A stretch of 64,000 nt of DNA, taken from Polynucleobacter alcilacus (lineage in GTDB: Bacteria; Pseudomonadota; Gammaproteobacteria; Burkholderiales; Burkholderiaceae). The position numbers were made by a program, and so were the translations under genes. This document shows, piece by piece, positions 24,593-34,513 of this stretch (position 1 is the stretch's first letter; each line of letters begins with the position of its first letter). The notes beneath the pieces were generated by a model that searched no databases, had not been told where the DNA came from, and was given only the letters and a program-made list of their open reading frames with translations. The stretch lies in assembly GCF_018881545.1 (NCBI RefSeq), contig NZ_JACVQD010000001.1:1702039-1766038 (forward strand), read 5' to 3'.

Positions 24593-25555
24593 TTATTTTT
24601 TCTCTAAAATAGTTTGCACAACATAGCGAGGGCGTTTTCGGATCTGTTGGTAGATACGACCGATGTATTCACCTAATAGACCAAGGCCAAAGAGCATGAC
24701 GCCAATCAGGAAGAAGGTCAGCGCGAAGAGGGTAAATACACCCTCGACCTCAGCACCTAGAAGAAAACGCCGCACCAGCAAGTAAGCGAATAAGCTACCA
24801 GCGGCAAGGGCTAGAAGCATACCCAGGATTGAGAAGATCTGGAGGGGCATAACAGAAAAGCCAGTTACTAAGTCAAAGTTCAGACGAATCAATTGATAGA
24901 TGCTGTATTTGGATTCGCCCGCAAAGCGCTCTTCGTGTTTAACAGTAATTTCTGTTGGGTTCGCAGCAAAGGTATACGCTAAAGCCGGAATAAAGGTATT
25001 GCTTTCATCACACTGACGAACTAAATCAATAATACGACGACTGTATCCGCGCAACATACATCCTTGATCGGTCATCGTGATGCGGGTAATATTTTCACGC
25101 AAACGATTCATCACGCGCGATGCTACTTTTCTGAAGAAGCTGTCGCGGCGATTGGCACGAATGGTACCAACATAGTCGTGACCTTTTAAGAGTTGCTCAG
25201 TGAGGGCATCAATTTCTTCAGGGGGGTTTTGTAAGTCCGCATCAAGGGTGATGATGTATTCGCCTTGAGCAAATTCAAAGCCAGCCATGATAGCCATGTG
25301 CTGACCAAAATTACTGTGGAATAATACGGCGCGCGTGACGTCTGGACGCAGGTCTACTTGTTTGGCAAGGATGCCAGCTGAGCGATCTTTGCTGCCGTCG
25401 TTGACGAAAACAATTTCATAAGGAAGATTGCGTTTGGTGGCCAGCGCATCTAAGGCTGGATAGAGGCGATCAAAAAGAGCCTGCAGGCCATCTTCCTCGT
25501 TATAAACAGGAATAACAATGCTGAGCTTTGGGTTAGCAACTAAATTAGCAGTCAT
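24593..25555 (-). CDS. arnC: ArnC, undecaprenyl-phosphate Ara4FN transferase
   Basis: 320 residues. ArnC moves Ara4FN from UDP to undecaprenyl phosphate at the inner membrane. The GT2 domain shows LSIVIPVYNEEDGLQ, VFVNDGSKDRS and ITLDADLQNPPEE (the DxD-type metal site), followed by two C-terminal membrane helices (about 232-256 and 266-290) as in the family. The stop touches the next gene's TTG start. Fits with ArnB upstream and the ArnA halves downstream. Confidence 0.93.
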   Translation of the reverse strand: MTANLVANPKLSIVIPVYNEEDGLQALFDRLYPALDALATKRNLPYEIVFVNDGSKDRSAGILAKQVDLRPDVTRAVLFHSNFGQHMAIMAGFEFAQGEYIITLDADLQNPPEEIDALTEQLLKGHDYVGTIRANRRDSFFRKVASRVMNRLRENITRITMTDQGCMLRGYSRRIIDLVRQCDESNTFIPALAYTFAANPTEITVKHEERFAGESKYSIYQLIRLNFDLVTGFSVMPLQIFSILGMLLALAAGSLFAYLLVRRFLLGAEVEGVFTLFALTFFLIGVMLFGLGLLGEYIGRIYQQIRKRPRYVVQTILEKK

Positions 25556-25596
25556 GCTGCAATTTTGCCTGATTCCTGGGGCTTAGCCCAAGATCT

Positions 25597-26772
25597 CTAG
25601 TTTTTGCGGTGATTTTTCAGAATCTCAGCCAAACCCCTGGCGATCCGACCAATATCCTCGTCAGTCATTCCAGGAAATAGGGGTAGCGTCAGAATGGAGC
25701 GGCCAATGCGTTCAGCAATCGGTGTATCCGAGAGCTTGTAGCCCAAATCTTTATAAAGCGTAAAACCCGTAATAGCTGGGTAATGCACCCCTGTACCAAT
25801 GCCAAGTTCTTTGAGTTCAGTCATGATTTGGGCGCGATCCGCATTTAATTGCTTAAGCGGAAGAACGACTTGGAACATATGCCAATTGCTGTCAGTGAAA
25901 TTTTCCACTGGTAACTCCAAAGGGAGATTTTCTAAACCAGCCAACTTGAGTTCTGCAGGTATGACATCAAAGTATTGGCGCGCTAAAGTAGCCCGGCGTG
26001 TTTGATAGGTAGGTAATTGTTTCAGTTGTTGCAAGCCAATGACAGCGTTGACATCTGTCAAATTGTCTTTACCACCAAGTACATCAACGTCCATCCCATC
26101 CATACCCTGGCGAGTGAGTCCTTGTAGACGTAATTTCTCAGCAAGCTTGGCTTCAGCATCATTGTTTAAAACTAGGCAGCCACCCTCTACAGTAGAGAGA
26201 TTTTTATTAGCCTGAAAACTAAAGCTCACTAGATCACCAAAGCTACCAATCTTTTTGCCCTGCCACTGTGAGCCAAAAGCTTGGGCAGCATCTTCAATCA
26301 CGCGCAAATTGGATTGCTGAGCTAAAGAGTAGAGGCGATCCATATCTACTGGCAAGCCTGCAAGATAGACTGGCATGATCGCACGGGTTTTTGGTGTGAT
26401 TGCTAATGCCACTTTATCCAAATCAATATTGCGTGTAACCGGATCAATATCGACAAACACAGGCTTGGCACCGACACCCAAAATCACATTAGAGGTTGCT
26501 ACCCAGGAAATGGGTGTAGTGATGACCTCATCACCAGCACCAATACCTGCTACTTGCAAAGCAATCTTCATGGTTGCTGTGCCATTAGCAAAGCAACGCA
26601 CAGGGCGACCACCGAAGTAGTCACTGAGTGCGGCTTCAAATTCAGCCAGCTTAGGGCCCGAGGTAACCCATCCCGAACGCAATACCTCGCTTACGGCATC
26701 AATCGTTTCTTGATTGAAGCTGGGACGCGTAAAGGGGATAAATTTGGGAATGGATGAAGAGTTGTTTGACAT
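25597..26772 (-). CDS. arnB: ArnB, UDP-L-Ara4O aminotransferase
   Basis: 391 residues, DegT/DnrJ/EryC1-type PLP enzyme. It aminates UDP-4-keto-arabinose using glutamate. The N-terminus has PFTRPSFNQETIDAVSEVLRSGW; the PLP lysine is in VSFSFQANKNLSTVEGG; the sugar-binding segment VIEDAAQAFGSQ is typical. It lies 24 bases after arnT and 41 before arnC. Confidence 0.93.
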   Translation of the reverse strand: MSNNSSSIPKFIPFTRPSFNQETIDAVSEVLRSGWVTSGPKLAEFEAALSDYFGGRPVRCFANGTATMKIALQVAGIGAGDEVITTPISWVATSNVILGVGAKPVFVDIDPVTRNIDLDKVALAITPKTRAIMPVYLAGLPVDMDRLYSLAQQSNLRVIEDAAQAFGSQWQGKKIGSFGDLVSFSFQANKNLSTVEGGCLVLNNDAEAKLAEKLRLQGLTRQGMDGMDVDVLGGKDNLTDVNAVIGLQQLKQLPTYQTRRATLARQYFDVIPAELKLAGLENLPLELPVENFTDSNWHMFQVVLPLKQLNADRAQIMTELKELGIGTGVHYPAITGFTLYKDLGYKLSDTPIAERIGRSILTLPLFPGMTDEDIGRIARGLAEILKNHRKN

Positions 26773-26796
26773 GATGTCTTATCTTACTTTACTGCC

Positions 26797-28488
26797 TTAC
26801 TGCGCCAATTTTGATGTGTCAGGATGCTTCACGATTACCCTCCGGGAGTCACGATCCACCTCTTGCATAGGAAGGTTTAGCCCTTGTAAAGCGATATATT
26901 GCTCAGGAACCATTAAGGCATAGGCTGTAAGGTCTTCATTCCAGCGAGTAATGAAAGCTTCCAGCGTTGGTACCCAGAGTTCGGGCTCTTGCTTAACACC
27001 AAACTCAAGCTCATCTGGAGATTCAACCATGATCATGGTTCTACCTAAGTAGAAGGGGACGGTGTGATCTAAGAGGCGAACCGAATAGAAGTTCACTTTT
27101 GCTGGAATGGATGTTTTTACTCGCTCCACCAGATCGATGCCCGAAACTGCACGCCCTAATGTTTCATGGCCGGTACCAGCAATGATGGCACAAAGAAAAA
27201 ATCCACAAGCAAAACTCAGAATGCTTTGGATGCCGTTGCGTTTGCTTTGCCATGCTGCATAAGCGCTAAAGATAATGAGCGCACTTAGTGCAGCGATCAC
27301 CCAATACGTATATTGCGCATAAGCTTCGATTTCATCGGGCCTTGCTTGCTTACCAATTTCGGATAAAAAGAAAAACCCAATACTGCCGAGAATGGCAAAC
27401 CCAAAAACTTGCAGTTTCCAAGTGAAGGCCATGGAGTTGGAATTACCCAATAGTTGATCTAGGCGATGACCAATTAATAATGCTAACGCTGGGAAGACGG
27501 GGATGATGTAGCCAGGTAATTTAGAGTGGGATACGCTAAAAAAGACAAAGATCATGACAGACCAGCAAACCAATAGCCAGCTACTGGAGAACTCACGTCG
27601 GCGCTCATTCCAGGCTTGCAGAATCGAACCCGGAATTTGTAAAACCCAAGGCAATAAGCCAATTAACAAGAGTGGGACAAAGTAATAGATAGGCCCCGTT
27701 CTGCTATGCGCGTCTTGGGTAAAGCGTTGGAGGTGCTCGTGAATAAAGAAAAACTCCAGGAACTCTGGGTTACGCAGCGCAACCAAAACAAACCAGGGTG
27801 CTGTGATTGCTAGAAAAATCAGAGTGCCACTGAGTAAACGAAGACGTGCCCAGATTTTCCAATCCCAAGCACTAATGGAGTAGGCAATGAAGACCATCGC
27901 TGGAATGGCGGCACCAATCAATCCTTTGGATAAAGTGGCGAGCGCCATACAGATCCAGCATAGCCACATCCAATTTCGAGAACTTGTTTTGCTCTGAGAA
28001 TGTTGCGCCAACAATAAACTGCAAAGTGCTGCCACTAGAAACGCAGACAAGCCCATATCTAAAGAGTTGAAATGGCCACTAATCACCCACATTGGACTTG
28101 ACGCAAGAACAACAGCAGCCAACCAGCCAGCTCTAGCGCTGAAGAGGCGCGTTCCAGTAAAGCCAATCAGTAGAATCGTTAGAAAACCCGTTAGCGCTGC
28201 CCAGAGTCTGGCTTGCCAATCACCAATGCCAAAGACTTGGAAAGTTGCCGCAGTCGCCCAGGCTTGAAGTGGCGGTTTTTCAAAATACTTGTAGCCGTTA
28301 TAACGCGGTGTTACCCAATCACCAGTCACCAACATCTCTCGTGCAATTTCAGCGTAACGACCTTCATCGGAAGGAATGAGGTGACGGTAGTTCAGAGTGC
28401 CAAACCAAATGAGGCCGTAAATAATGACCAATAATAAAATTTTGCCGGGATGGAGGGCTGACGCTTGTCGTATTTGCCCAAATTGCAT
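26797..28488 (-). CDS. arnT: ArnT-type glycosyltransferase, lipid A L-Ara4N transferase
   Basis: 563 residues, integral membrane GT-C enzyme. ArnT transfers L-Ara4N from undecaprenyl phosphate to lipid A on the periplasmic side, lowering its negative charge and giving polymyxin resistance. The first periplasmic loop contains LIPSDEGRYAEIAREM with the conserved acidic catalytic residues, then YFEKPPLQAW. About a dozen hydrophobic helices follow and a periplasmic C-terminal domain. The ATG overlaps the upstream stop by one base (TAATG). Confidence 0.93.
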   Translation of the reverse strand: MQFGQIRQASALHPGKILLLVIIYGLIWFGTLNYRHLIPSDEGRYAEIAREMLVTGDWVTPRYNGYKYFEKPPLQAWATAATFQVFGIGDWQARLWAALTGFLTILLIGFTGTRLFSARAGWLAAVVLASSPMWVISGHFNSLDMGLSAFLVAALCSLLLAQHSQSKTSSRNWMWLCWICMALATLSKGLIGAAIPAMVFIAYSISAWDWKIWARLRLLSGTLIFLAITAPWFVLVALRNPEFLEFFFIHEHLQRFTQDAHSRTGPIYYFVPLLLIGLLPWVLQIPGSILQAWNERRREFSSSWLLVCWSVMIFVFFSVSHSKLPGYIIPVFPALALLIGHRLDQLLGNSNSMAFTWKLQVFGFAILGSIGFFFLSEIGKQARPDEIEAYAQYTYWVIAALSALIIFSAYAAWQSKRNGIQSILSFACGFFLCAIIAGTGHETLGRAVSGIDLVERVKTSIPAKVNFYSVRLLDHTVPFYLGRTMIMVESPDELEFGVKQEPELWVPTLEAFITRWNEDLTAYALMVPEQYIALQGLNLPMQEVDRDSRRVIVKHPDTSKLAQ

Positions 28489-28865
28489 TAAATCGGCTCC
28501 ACAATCAATGCCAATAGAACTTGACGCCCTTCGCCTACCAAGATGTTGTAGGTGCGACAGGCGGCTTGAGAATCCATGAATTCAAAGCCGATTTTGGCCT
28601 CAATCAGTGCTTTTAGAAGTTCTGGCTTAGGGAAGCGCTGACGGCTACCTGTGCCAATGAGGATTAATTCTGGTTTGAGATCAACCATTTTGGCGAAATC
28701 GAAAGCTTCCAGACTATCAAATGACTGAATTGGCCAGTCCAAGATGGCGCCATCAGAACTCAGAAGAACTGCATGGCTATAAGGGATCTGATTGATCTCT
28801 ACATAGCCAGCGCCATATCCCGTGATTGTGTTGGCTCCAGAATGGGGGTCAGATTGAAGCTTCAA
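28488..28865 (-). CDS. Mth938-like (DUF498) protein
   Basis: 125 residues; the family is also called Mth938 or NDUFAF3-like. Seen here are GAGYVEINQIPYSHAVLL and the conserved core PELILIGTGSRQRFPKPELL. The function of bacterial members is unclear. It is the first gene of the run that includes the arn operon and its stop overlaps the arnT start, so it is probably cotranscribed; whether it contributes to lipid A modification is unknown. A divergent promoter region separates it from alaA. Confidence 0.85.
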   Translation of the reverse strand: MKLQSDPHSGANTITGYGAGYVEINQIPYSHAVLLSSDGAILDWPIQSFDSLEAFDFAKMVDLKPELILIGTGSRQRFPKPELLKALIEAKIGFEFMDSQAACRTYNILVGEGRQVLLALIVEPI

Positions 28866-28944
28866 GTGGACTCTCTGTCATAATTATGTAGATTATAGCT
28901 AGCTGTTTTTTCCAAGATTTCAAGAACTTACCCTTTAATTTATT

Positions 28945-30201
28945 GTGAAACCAATCCTAAAGTCCAAAAAACTCGATAACGTCTGTTATGACATTCGGGG
29001 GCCCGTGCTCGAGCTTGCTCAGCGCATGGAGGAGGAGGGCCACAAAATCATCAAATTAAACATCGGGAACGTAGGGGTGTTTGGATTTGATCCTCCTGAA
29101 GAAATTCAGTTGGACATGATCCGCAACCTTAGCAATGCCTCAGCCTATTCTGATTCCAAGGGAATTTTTGCTGCTCGCAAAGCCATCATGCAGTATTGCC
29201 AAGAAAAAGGCATCCAAGGTGTGAATTTGGATGATGTTTACACAGGCAATGGCGTTTCCGAACTCATCGTTTTAGCCATGAATGCATTACTGAATGACGG
29301 CGACGAGGTCTTGGTACCTGCGCCTGATTATCCGCTCTGGACTGCAGCAGTCAGTTTGTCTAGTGGTACGCCAGTTCACTATCTTTGTGATGAATCCAAG
29401 GATTGGGCTCCTGACTTAAATGATCTGCGCAAAAAAATTACACCTCGCACAAAAGCGATTGTGGTGATTAATCCCAATAATCCAACAGGAGCAATTTACT
29501 CTAAAGAAGTGTTGCGTGAGCTGGTACAAATTGCACGTGAAAATGATTTGATTTTGTTTGCTGATGAGATCTACGACAAAATGTTGTATGACGGCGAGAA
29601 GCACATCTCCTTAGCTTCTCTTTCTACTGATGTCGTTACGATAACCCTCAATGGCTTATCGAAGAACTATCGCTCCTGCGGCTACCGTGCTGGCTGGATG
29701 GTAGTTTCAGGTGATAAAGAAATGGTACGCGACTATATTGAGGGCCTCAATATGTTGGCCTCAATGCGCTTGTGTGCAAACGTTCCTGGACAATACGCCA
29801 TCCAAACAGCGCTTGGTGGATACCAAAGTATTAATGACTTAGTAGCTGAAGGTGGTCGCTTAGCTAAGCAGCGTGATCTTGCTTGGAAGTTGATTACAGC
29901 TATTCCAGGTGTGACTTGTGTAAAGCCAAAATCTGCTCTGTATTTATTTCCCAAGTTAGATCCAGAAATGTATCCAATTGCGGATGATCAGCAATTTGTT
30001 GCTGATCTCTTGAAAGAGGAAAAAGTGTTATTGGTTCAAGGTTCTGGATTTAACTGGAATCAGTCTGATCACTTTCGCATCGTGTTTTTGCCCCACGAAG
30101 ATGTGTTGCAAGAAGCGATTAGCCGACTTGCACGTTTTCTAGAGCGTTATCGTCAAAAGCATGGCCGTAAGGCTTCTTCAACTGCAGCAAAGGCATCATG
30201 A
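28945..30201 (+). CDS. alaA: AlaA-type aminotransferase (glutamate-pyruvate)
   Basis: 418 residues from a GTG start. Class I PLP aminotransferase; AlaA makes alanine from pyruvate and glutamate. The PLP lysine lies in LNGLSKNYRSCGYRAGW, and NPNNPTGAIY and FADEIYDKMLYDG are the other cofactor motifs. Its stop overlaps the hom start by four bases (ATGA), placing it first in alaA-hom-thrC. Confidence 0.93.
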   Translation: MKPILKSKKLDNVCYDIRGPVLELAQRMEEEGHKIIKLNIGNVGVFGFDPPEEIQLDMIRNLSNASAYSDSKGIFAARKAIMQYCQEKGIQGVNLDDVYTGNGVSELIVLAMNALLNDGDEVLVPAPDYPLWTAAVSLSSGTPVHYLCDESKDWAPDLNDLRKKITPRTKAIVVINPNNPTGAIYSKEVLRELVQIARENDLILFADEIYDKMLYDGEKHISLASLSTDVVTITLNGLSKNYRSCGYRAGWMVVSGDKEMVRDYIEGLNMLASMRLCANVPGQYAIQTALGGYQSINDLVAEGGRLAKQRDLAWKLITAIPGVTCVKPKSALYLFPKLDPEMYPIADDQQFVADLLKEEKVLLVQGSGFNWNQSDHFRIVFLPHEDVLQEAISRLARFLERYRQKHGRKASSTAAKAS

Positions 30202-31508
30202 AACCGATTCAAGTAGGTCTATTAGGTATTGGCACCGTTGGTGGTGGCGTATTCACTGTTTTAGAGCGTAACCAGGATGAAATTACTCGTCGCGCTGGTC
30301 GTGGTATTCGCATTAATACTGTTGCTGATCTCAATGTAGAGCGTGCCAAAGAAATTGTTCAAGATCGTGCGCAGATCGTTAGTGATGCTCGCGCTGTCAT
30401 TAATAATCCTGAAATCGACATCGTTGTCGAACTGATTGGCGGCTATGGGATTGCTAAAGACTTGGTTTTAGAGGCGATTGCGGCTGGTAAGCATGTGGTT
30501 ACAGCCAATAAGGCTTTGATTGCAGTTCATGGCAATGAGATTTTTAAAGCAGCCCATGCTAAAGGTGTCATGGTGGCATTTGAAGCGGCAGTAGCTGGTG
30601 GCATTCCGATTATTAAAGCCTTGCGTGAGGGTTTAACGGCTAACCGGATCGAGTGGATCGCCGGCATCATTAATGGCACCACCAATTTTATCTTGTCAGA
30701 AATGCGTGACAAAGGCTTGGATTTTGAAACTGCTCTTAAAGAAGCACAACGTTTAGGTTACGCAGAAGCGGATCCGACATTCGATATTGAGGGTGTTGAT
30801 GCTGCTCATAAAGCAACCATCATGAGCGCGATTGCTTTTGGTATTCCAATGCAGTTTGAAAAAGCCCATATTGAAGGTATTACTCAACTGGCTGCAATCG
30901 ATATTCGTTATGCTGAGCAGCTGGGTTATCGGATTAAGTTACTGGGTATTGCCAAGAAGACATTAACGGGTGTTGAGTTGCGCGTACACCCTACCTTAAT
31001 TCCCTCTAAGCGTTTAATTGCAAATGTAGAAGGCGCAATGAACGCCGTGCAAGTATTTGGTGATGCAGTAGGGACAACCTTGTATTACGGCAAAGGTGCC
31101 GGTTCAGAACCAACTGCTTCTGCAGTGATTGCTGACTTGGTGGATATCACTCGCTTGTTAAGTGCGGATCCCGAGCATCGCGTTCCGTATTTAGCTTTCC
31201 AGCCCGAGTCAGTGCAAAACACACCGGTATTGCCTATTGGTGAAATCACCACCAGCTACTACTTGCGTATGCGCGTAGCTGACCAAGCTGGTGTGTTGGC
31301 TGATATCACCAAGATCTTGGCTGCTCATGGCGTTTCCATTGACGCGCTCTTGCAAAAAGAAGCTGATGAGGGTGAAAGTCAAACAGATTTGGTTGTGTTA
31401 ACTCATGAGACCAAAGAGAAAAACATGCTTACTGCAATTAAAGAGGTTCAGAATCTCAAAACGGTTGCGGGTGATGTGGTGAAGATTCGTCTAGAAAATT
31501 TGTCTTAA
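30198..31508 (+). CDS. hom: homoserine dehydrogenase
   Basis: 436 residues. It reduces aspartate semialdehyde to homoserine in threonine and methionine synthesis. The nucleotide loop is VGLLGIGTVGGGVF; the catalytic core shows NGTTNFILSEM, and GYAEADPTFDIEG contains the conserved acidic residues. A C-terminal ACT domain (about 350-430) starts at SYYLRMRVADQAGVLADIT and would sense threonine. It is the monofunctional form, with no aspartokinase fused. Confidence 0.97.
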   Translation: MKPIQVGLLGIGTVGGGVFTVLERNQDEITRRAGRGIRINTVADLNVERAKEIVQDRAQIVSDARAVINNPEIDIVVELIGGYGIAKDLVLEAIAAGKHVVTANKALIAVHGNEIFKAAHAKGVMVAFEAAVAGGIPIIKALREGLTANRIEWIAGIINGTTNFILSEMRDKGLDFETALKEAQRLGYAEADPTFDIEGVDAAHKATIMSAIAFGIPMQFEKAHIEGITQLAAIDIRYAEQLGYRIKLLGIAKKTLTGVELRVHPTLIPSKRLIANVEGAMNAVQVFGDAVGTTLYYGKGAGSEPTASAVIADLVDITRLLSADPEHRVPYLAFQPESVQNTPVLPIGEITTSYYLRMRVADQAGVLADITKILAAHGVSIDALLQKEADEGESQTDLVVLTHETKEKNMLTAIKEVQNLKTVAGDVVKIRLENLS

Positions 31509-31527
31509 GAAAAATTAAGCAAAATAC

Positions 31528-32970
31528 ATGCGTTACCAATCTACTCGTGGCAATAGTCCGCAACAATCCTTTTTAGAAATTCTCTTAGGGGGATTGGCGC
31601 CTGACGGTGGTCTCTATTTACCAGCCCACTACCCAAAGGTTTCACCTGCGCAGTTAGATTCTTGGCGTGGCCTTTCTTATGCAGACCTGGCTTATGAAGT
31701 CTTGAGTTTGTATTGTGACGATATTCCAGAAGCTGACTTACGTGCGCTTTTACGAAAAACGTATACCGAGCAAGTCTATTGCAACGGTCGCCCGCAAGAT
31801 AATGCTAAAGACATCACGCCTTTGCATTGGTTGGGTGAGGAGGCTGGCACTCGCATTGGTCTGCTCAGTCTTTCAAATGGCCCAACCTTAGCCTTCAAAG
31901 ACATGGCCATGCAGTTACTTGGTAATCTGTTTGAATATGCCTTGAAGAAAAAAGGCCAACAGCTCAATATTTTGGGTGCTACCTCTGGTGATACTGGTAG
32001 TGCTGCTGAATATGCGATACGCGGTAAAGAGGGTGTGAAAGTATTTATGCTTTCACCACGCGGCAAGATGAGCGCCTTCCAATCGGCGCAGATGTATTCC
32101 TTGCAGGATTCGAACATTTTTAACTTAGCAGTAGCGGGTGTGTTTGATGACTGCCAAGATATTGTGAAGGCTGTTAGCAATGACCATGCCTTCAAAGCTA
32201 AAAACCACATTGGTACTGTGAACTCTATTAACTGGGGTCGGGTTGTTGCTCAAGTGGTGTATTACTTCCAAGGCTATCTATTGGCTACCAAGTCCAGCTC
32301 TGAAAAAGTATCGTTCACTGTGCCCTCAGGTAACTTTGGTAATGTGTGTGCCGGGCATATTGCACGCATGATGGGTTTACCCATTGCGCATTTGGTGGTT
32401 GCTACGAACGAAAATAATGTGCTGGATGAATTCTTCCGCACAGGCATCTATCGTGCCCGTAAATCTGCTGAGACCCTACACACCTCTAGCCCTTCAATGG
32501 ATATCTCTAAGGCAAGTAACTTTGAGCGTTTTGTTTTTGACTTTATGGGTCAAGATGGCAAGGCTACTGCTGGAATGTTTAAGCAAGTCGACGAGACAGG
32601 TGGCTTTGATATTTCCAAAGAGACTGTCTTTCAGGAACTGGGCCAGTATGGCTTCCAGTCCGGTCGTAGTTCTCATGAAAATCGCCTAGAAACGATTCGT
32701 GATATCGATACACGCTATGGCGTCATGATCGATACCCATACTGCAGATGGCGTGAAAGTGGCGCGCGAGCATTTGCAAGCGGGTGTTCCGATGCTAGTAC
32801 TTGAAACCGCTTTGCCGATCAAGTTTGAAGAAACTATCCTTGAAGCTCTGGGTCGCCCTGCTGAGTGTCCATCGGCATTTAAGGACATTAAATCCAAGCC
32901 CCAGCGCGTAGAAAATATGGATGCTGATGTCAATCAGATCAAAGCGTTCATTACCGCGCACCTCAGTTAA
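31528..32970 (+). CDS. thrC: threonine synthase
   Basis: 480 residues, the long type of threonine synthase. It converts O-phosphohomoserine to threonine. The PLP lysine is in PTLAFKDMAMQLL; the phosphate-binding loop ATSGDTGSAAEYA and the late TVPSGNFGNVCAG fit the family. It lies 19 bases after hom. A long open frame on the opposite strand is a shadow. Confidence 0.97.
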   Translation: MRYQSTRGNSPQQSFLEILLGGLAPDGGLYLPAHYPKVSPAQLDSWRGLSYADLAYEVLSLYCDDIPEADLRALLRKTYTEQVYCNGRPQDNAKDITPLHWLGEEAGTRIGLLSLSNGPTLAFKDMAMQLLGNLFEYALKKKGQQLNILGATSGDTGSAAEYAIRGKEGVKVFMLSPRGKMSAFQSAQMYSLQDSNIFNLAVAGVFDDCQDIVKAVSNDHAFKAKNHIGTVNSINWGRVVAQVVYYFQGYLLATKSSSEKVSFTVPSGNFGNVCAGHIARMMGLPIAHLVVATNENNVLDEFFRTGIYRARKSAETLHTSSPSMDISKASNFERFVFDFMGQDGKATAGMFKQVDETGGFDISKETVFQELGQYGFQSGRSSHENRLETIRDIDTRYGVMIDTHTADGVKVAREHLQAGVPMLVLETALPIKFEETILEALGRPAECPSAFKDIKSKPQRVENMDADVNQIKAFITAHLS

Positions 32971-32994
32971 ACCAATATAGAAGTAATAGGCGCT

Positions 32995-34236
32995 ATGACT
33001 AAGCCCCCAATGTTGACTGCACAGCAGGCTTTAGACCATTTACTCTCGCATGCAAAGGCGGTAGCTGAGAGCGAAAGTATTCCTATGCAAGCTGCTCTCG
33101 GTCGCGTGCTCGCTAAAAATGTAGACAGCTTGGTTGATGTACCGCCGCTTGATAACACCTCAATGGATGGCTATGCAGTCCGCACAGCCGATCTCCAAAA
33201 TTCTGGAAGCATTCTAAAAATTGCGCAACGTATTCCTGCAGGATCAGTGGGAACTCAATTAGAGTCTGGAACTGTCGCCAGAATTTTCACTGGCGCACCC
33301 GTTCCTTTAGGTGCTGATGCAGTAGTGATGCAAGAGGACTGCAGTATTCCTGAGGGGTCAACTGATCAAGTGCAGGTCAATGTAATGCCATTAGTAGGTC
33401 AATGGATACGTCGTAGGGGCGAGGATTTAAAGGCTGGTAAAACAGCGCTCACTGCAGGAACCTTTTTACGTCCTCAAGAATTAGGTGTAGCTGCTTCTGC
33501 AGGCCTTACGCATTTGAATGTCAAGCGCCGAGTCAAGGTGGCTGCCTTCTTTACTGGCGATGAGTTATCTCTCCCAGGTGAGCCACTCAAACCAGGTGGC
33601 ATCTACAACTCCAATCGCGATACCTTATTAGCCTGTCTTAAATCATTAGGATGTGATGCCACTGATTTCGGTATTGTTCCTGATAAGCTGAATGCCACAA
33701 AAGAGACTTTGCGCAAAGCCAGTAAAGATCATGACCTCATCATTACTTCTGGTGGCGTATCAGTTGGAGAAGAGGATCACATTAAGCCTGCAGTGATGGC
33801 TGAAGGAAGATTAGACCTGTGGCAGATCGCGATTAAACCGGGTAAGCCGTTGGCTTTTGGTGCAGTCCGTAAATCAGTAGATCCCACAGATGGAGAGACG
33901 TGGTTTATTGGTTTGCCGGGCAACCCAGTTTCTAGCTTCGTGACTTTTCTGTTGTTTGTAAGGCCCTTCATACTCAAACTACAGGGACGTGAAGCAGGGC
34001 AAGCGCAGTCTTATTTCATGCGCGCAGATTTTGACTGGCTCAAAGTTGATCGACGTAATGAGTTCTTGCGGGTGAAGCTCAATAGCAGTGGCGGCTTAGA
34101 TTTATTCCCTAACCAGAGCTCTGGCGTCCTCACAAGCGCCTCTTGGGGAGATGGTTTGGTAGATTGCCCGCCAAACCAAGCTATTAAAGCTGGAGATCTA
34201 GTGAAGTACATCCCTTTTGATGCGCTTCTCAAGTAA
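32995..34236 (+). CDS. moeA: molybdopterin molybdotransferase MoeA
   Basis: 413 residues. MoeA inserts molybdate into adenylylated molybdopterin. Visible motifs are VPPLDNTSMDGYAV, ARIFTGAPVPLGADAVVMQED, the MogA-like loop DLIITSGGVSVGEEDHI and the late GLPGNPVSSFVTF. It begins 24 bases after thrC; moaD and moaE follow, giving a small Moco block. Confidence 0.96.
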   Translation: MTKPPMLTAQQALDHLLSHAKAVAESESIPMQAALGRVLAKNVDSLVDVPPLDNTSMDGYAVRTADLQNSGSILKIAQRIPAGSVGTQLESGTVARIFTGAPVPLGADAVVMQEDCSIPEGSTDQVQVNVMPLVGQWIRRRGEDLKAGKTALTAGTFLRPQELGVAASAGLTHLNVKRRVKVAAFFTGDELSLPGEPLKPGGIYNSNRDTLLACLKSLGCDATDFGIVPDKLNATKETLRKASKDHDLIITSGGVSVGEEDHIKPAVMAEGRLDLWQIAIKPGKPLAFGAVRKSVDPTDGETWFIGLPGNPVSSFVTFLLFVRPFILKLQGREAGQAQSYFMRADFDWLKVDRRNEFLRVKLNSSGGLDLFPNQSSGVLTSASWGDGLVDCPPNQAIKAGDLVKYIPFDALLK

Positions 34237-34254
34237 TCGGTTTACGATTAGTCC

Positions 34255-34512
34255 ATGAAACTGGAATTGCGATTTTTTGCCTCTCTGCGTGAAGCCCTTG
34301 GTGTCTCACAAGAGAGTATTACTGCTCCTGAGTCAGTTAAAACCATCGCGGATCTTAGAGCCCATCTGGTAGAGCGGGGAGCTCCTTGGTCTGATGTCTT
34401 AGCGGGTGGTAAGGTATTACGTTGCGCTTTTAATCAGCACATGGTTGATGCCAGCACGCCTCTCGAAGATGGTGCCGAAGTGGCTTTCTTCCCACCGGTG
34501 ACCGGGGGCTGA
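34255..34512 (+). CDS. moaD: molybdopterin synthase small subunit MoaD
   Basis: 85 residues, ubiquitin fold. The sequence ends in FFPPVTGG; the terminal Gly-Gly is thiocarboxylated by MoeB-type enzymes and donates sulfur to precursor Z through MoaE. The length and C-terminus are standard. One base separates it from moaE. Confidence 0.96.
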   Translation: MKLELRFFASLREALGVSQESITAPESVKTIADLRAHLVERGAPWSDVLAGGKVLRCAFNQHMVDASTPLEDGAEVAFFPPVTGG

Positions 34513-34513
34513 T

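Noticed and set aside
31776..32210. 144-residue open frame antisense to thrC
   Set aside because: Shadow of threonine synthase; composition follows reverse codons of the real gene.
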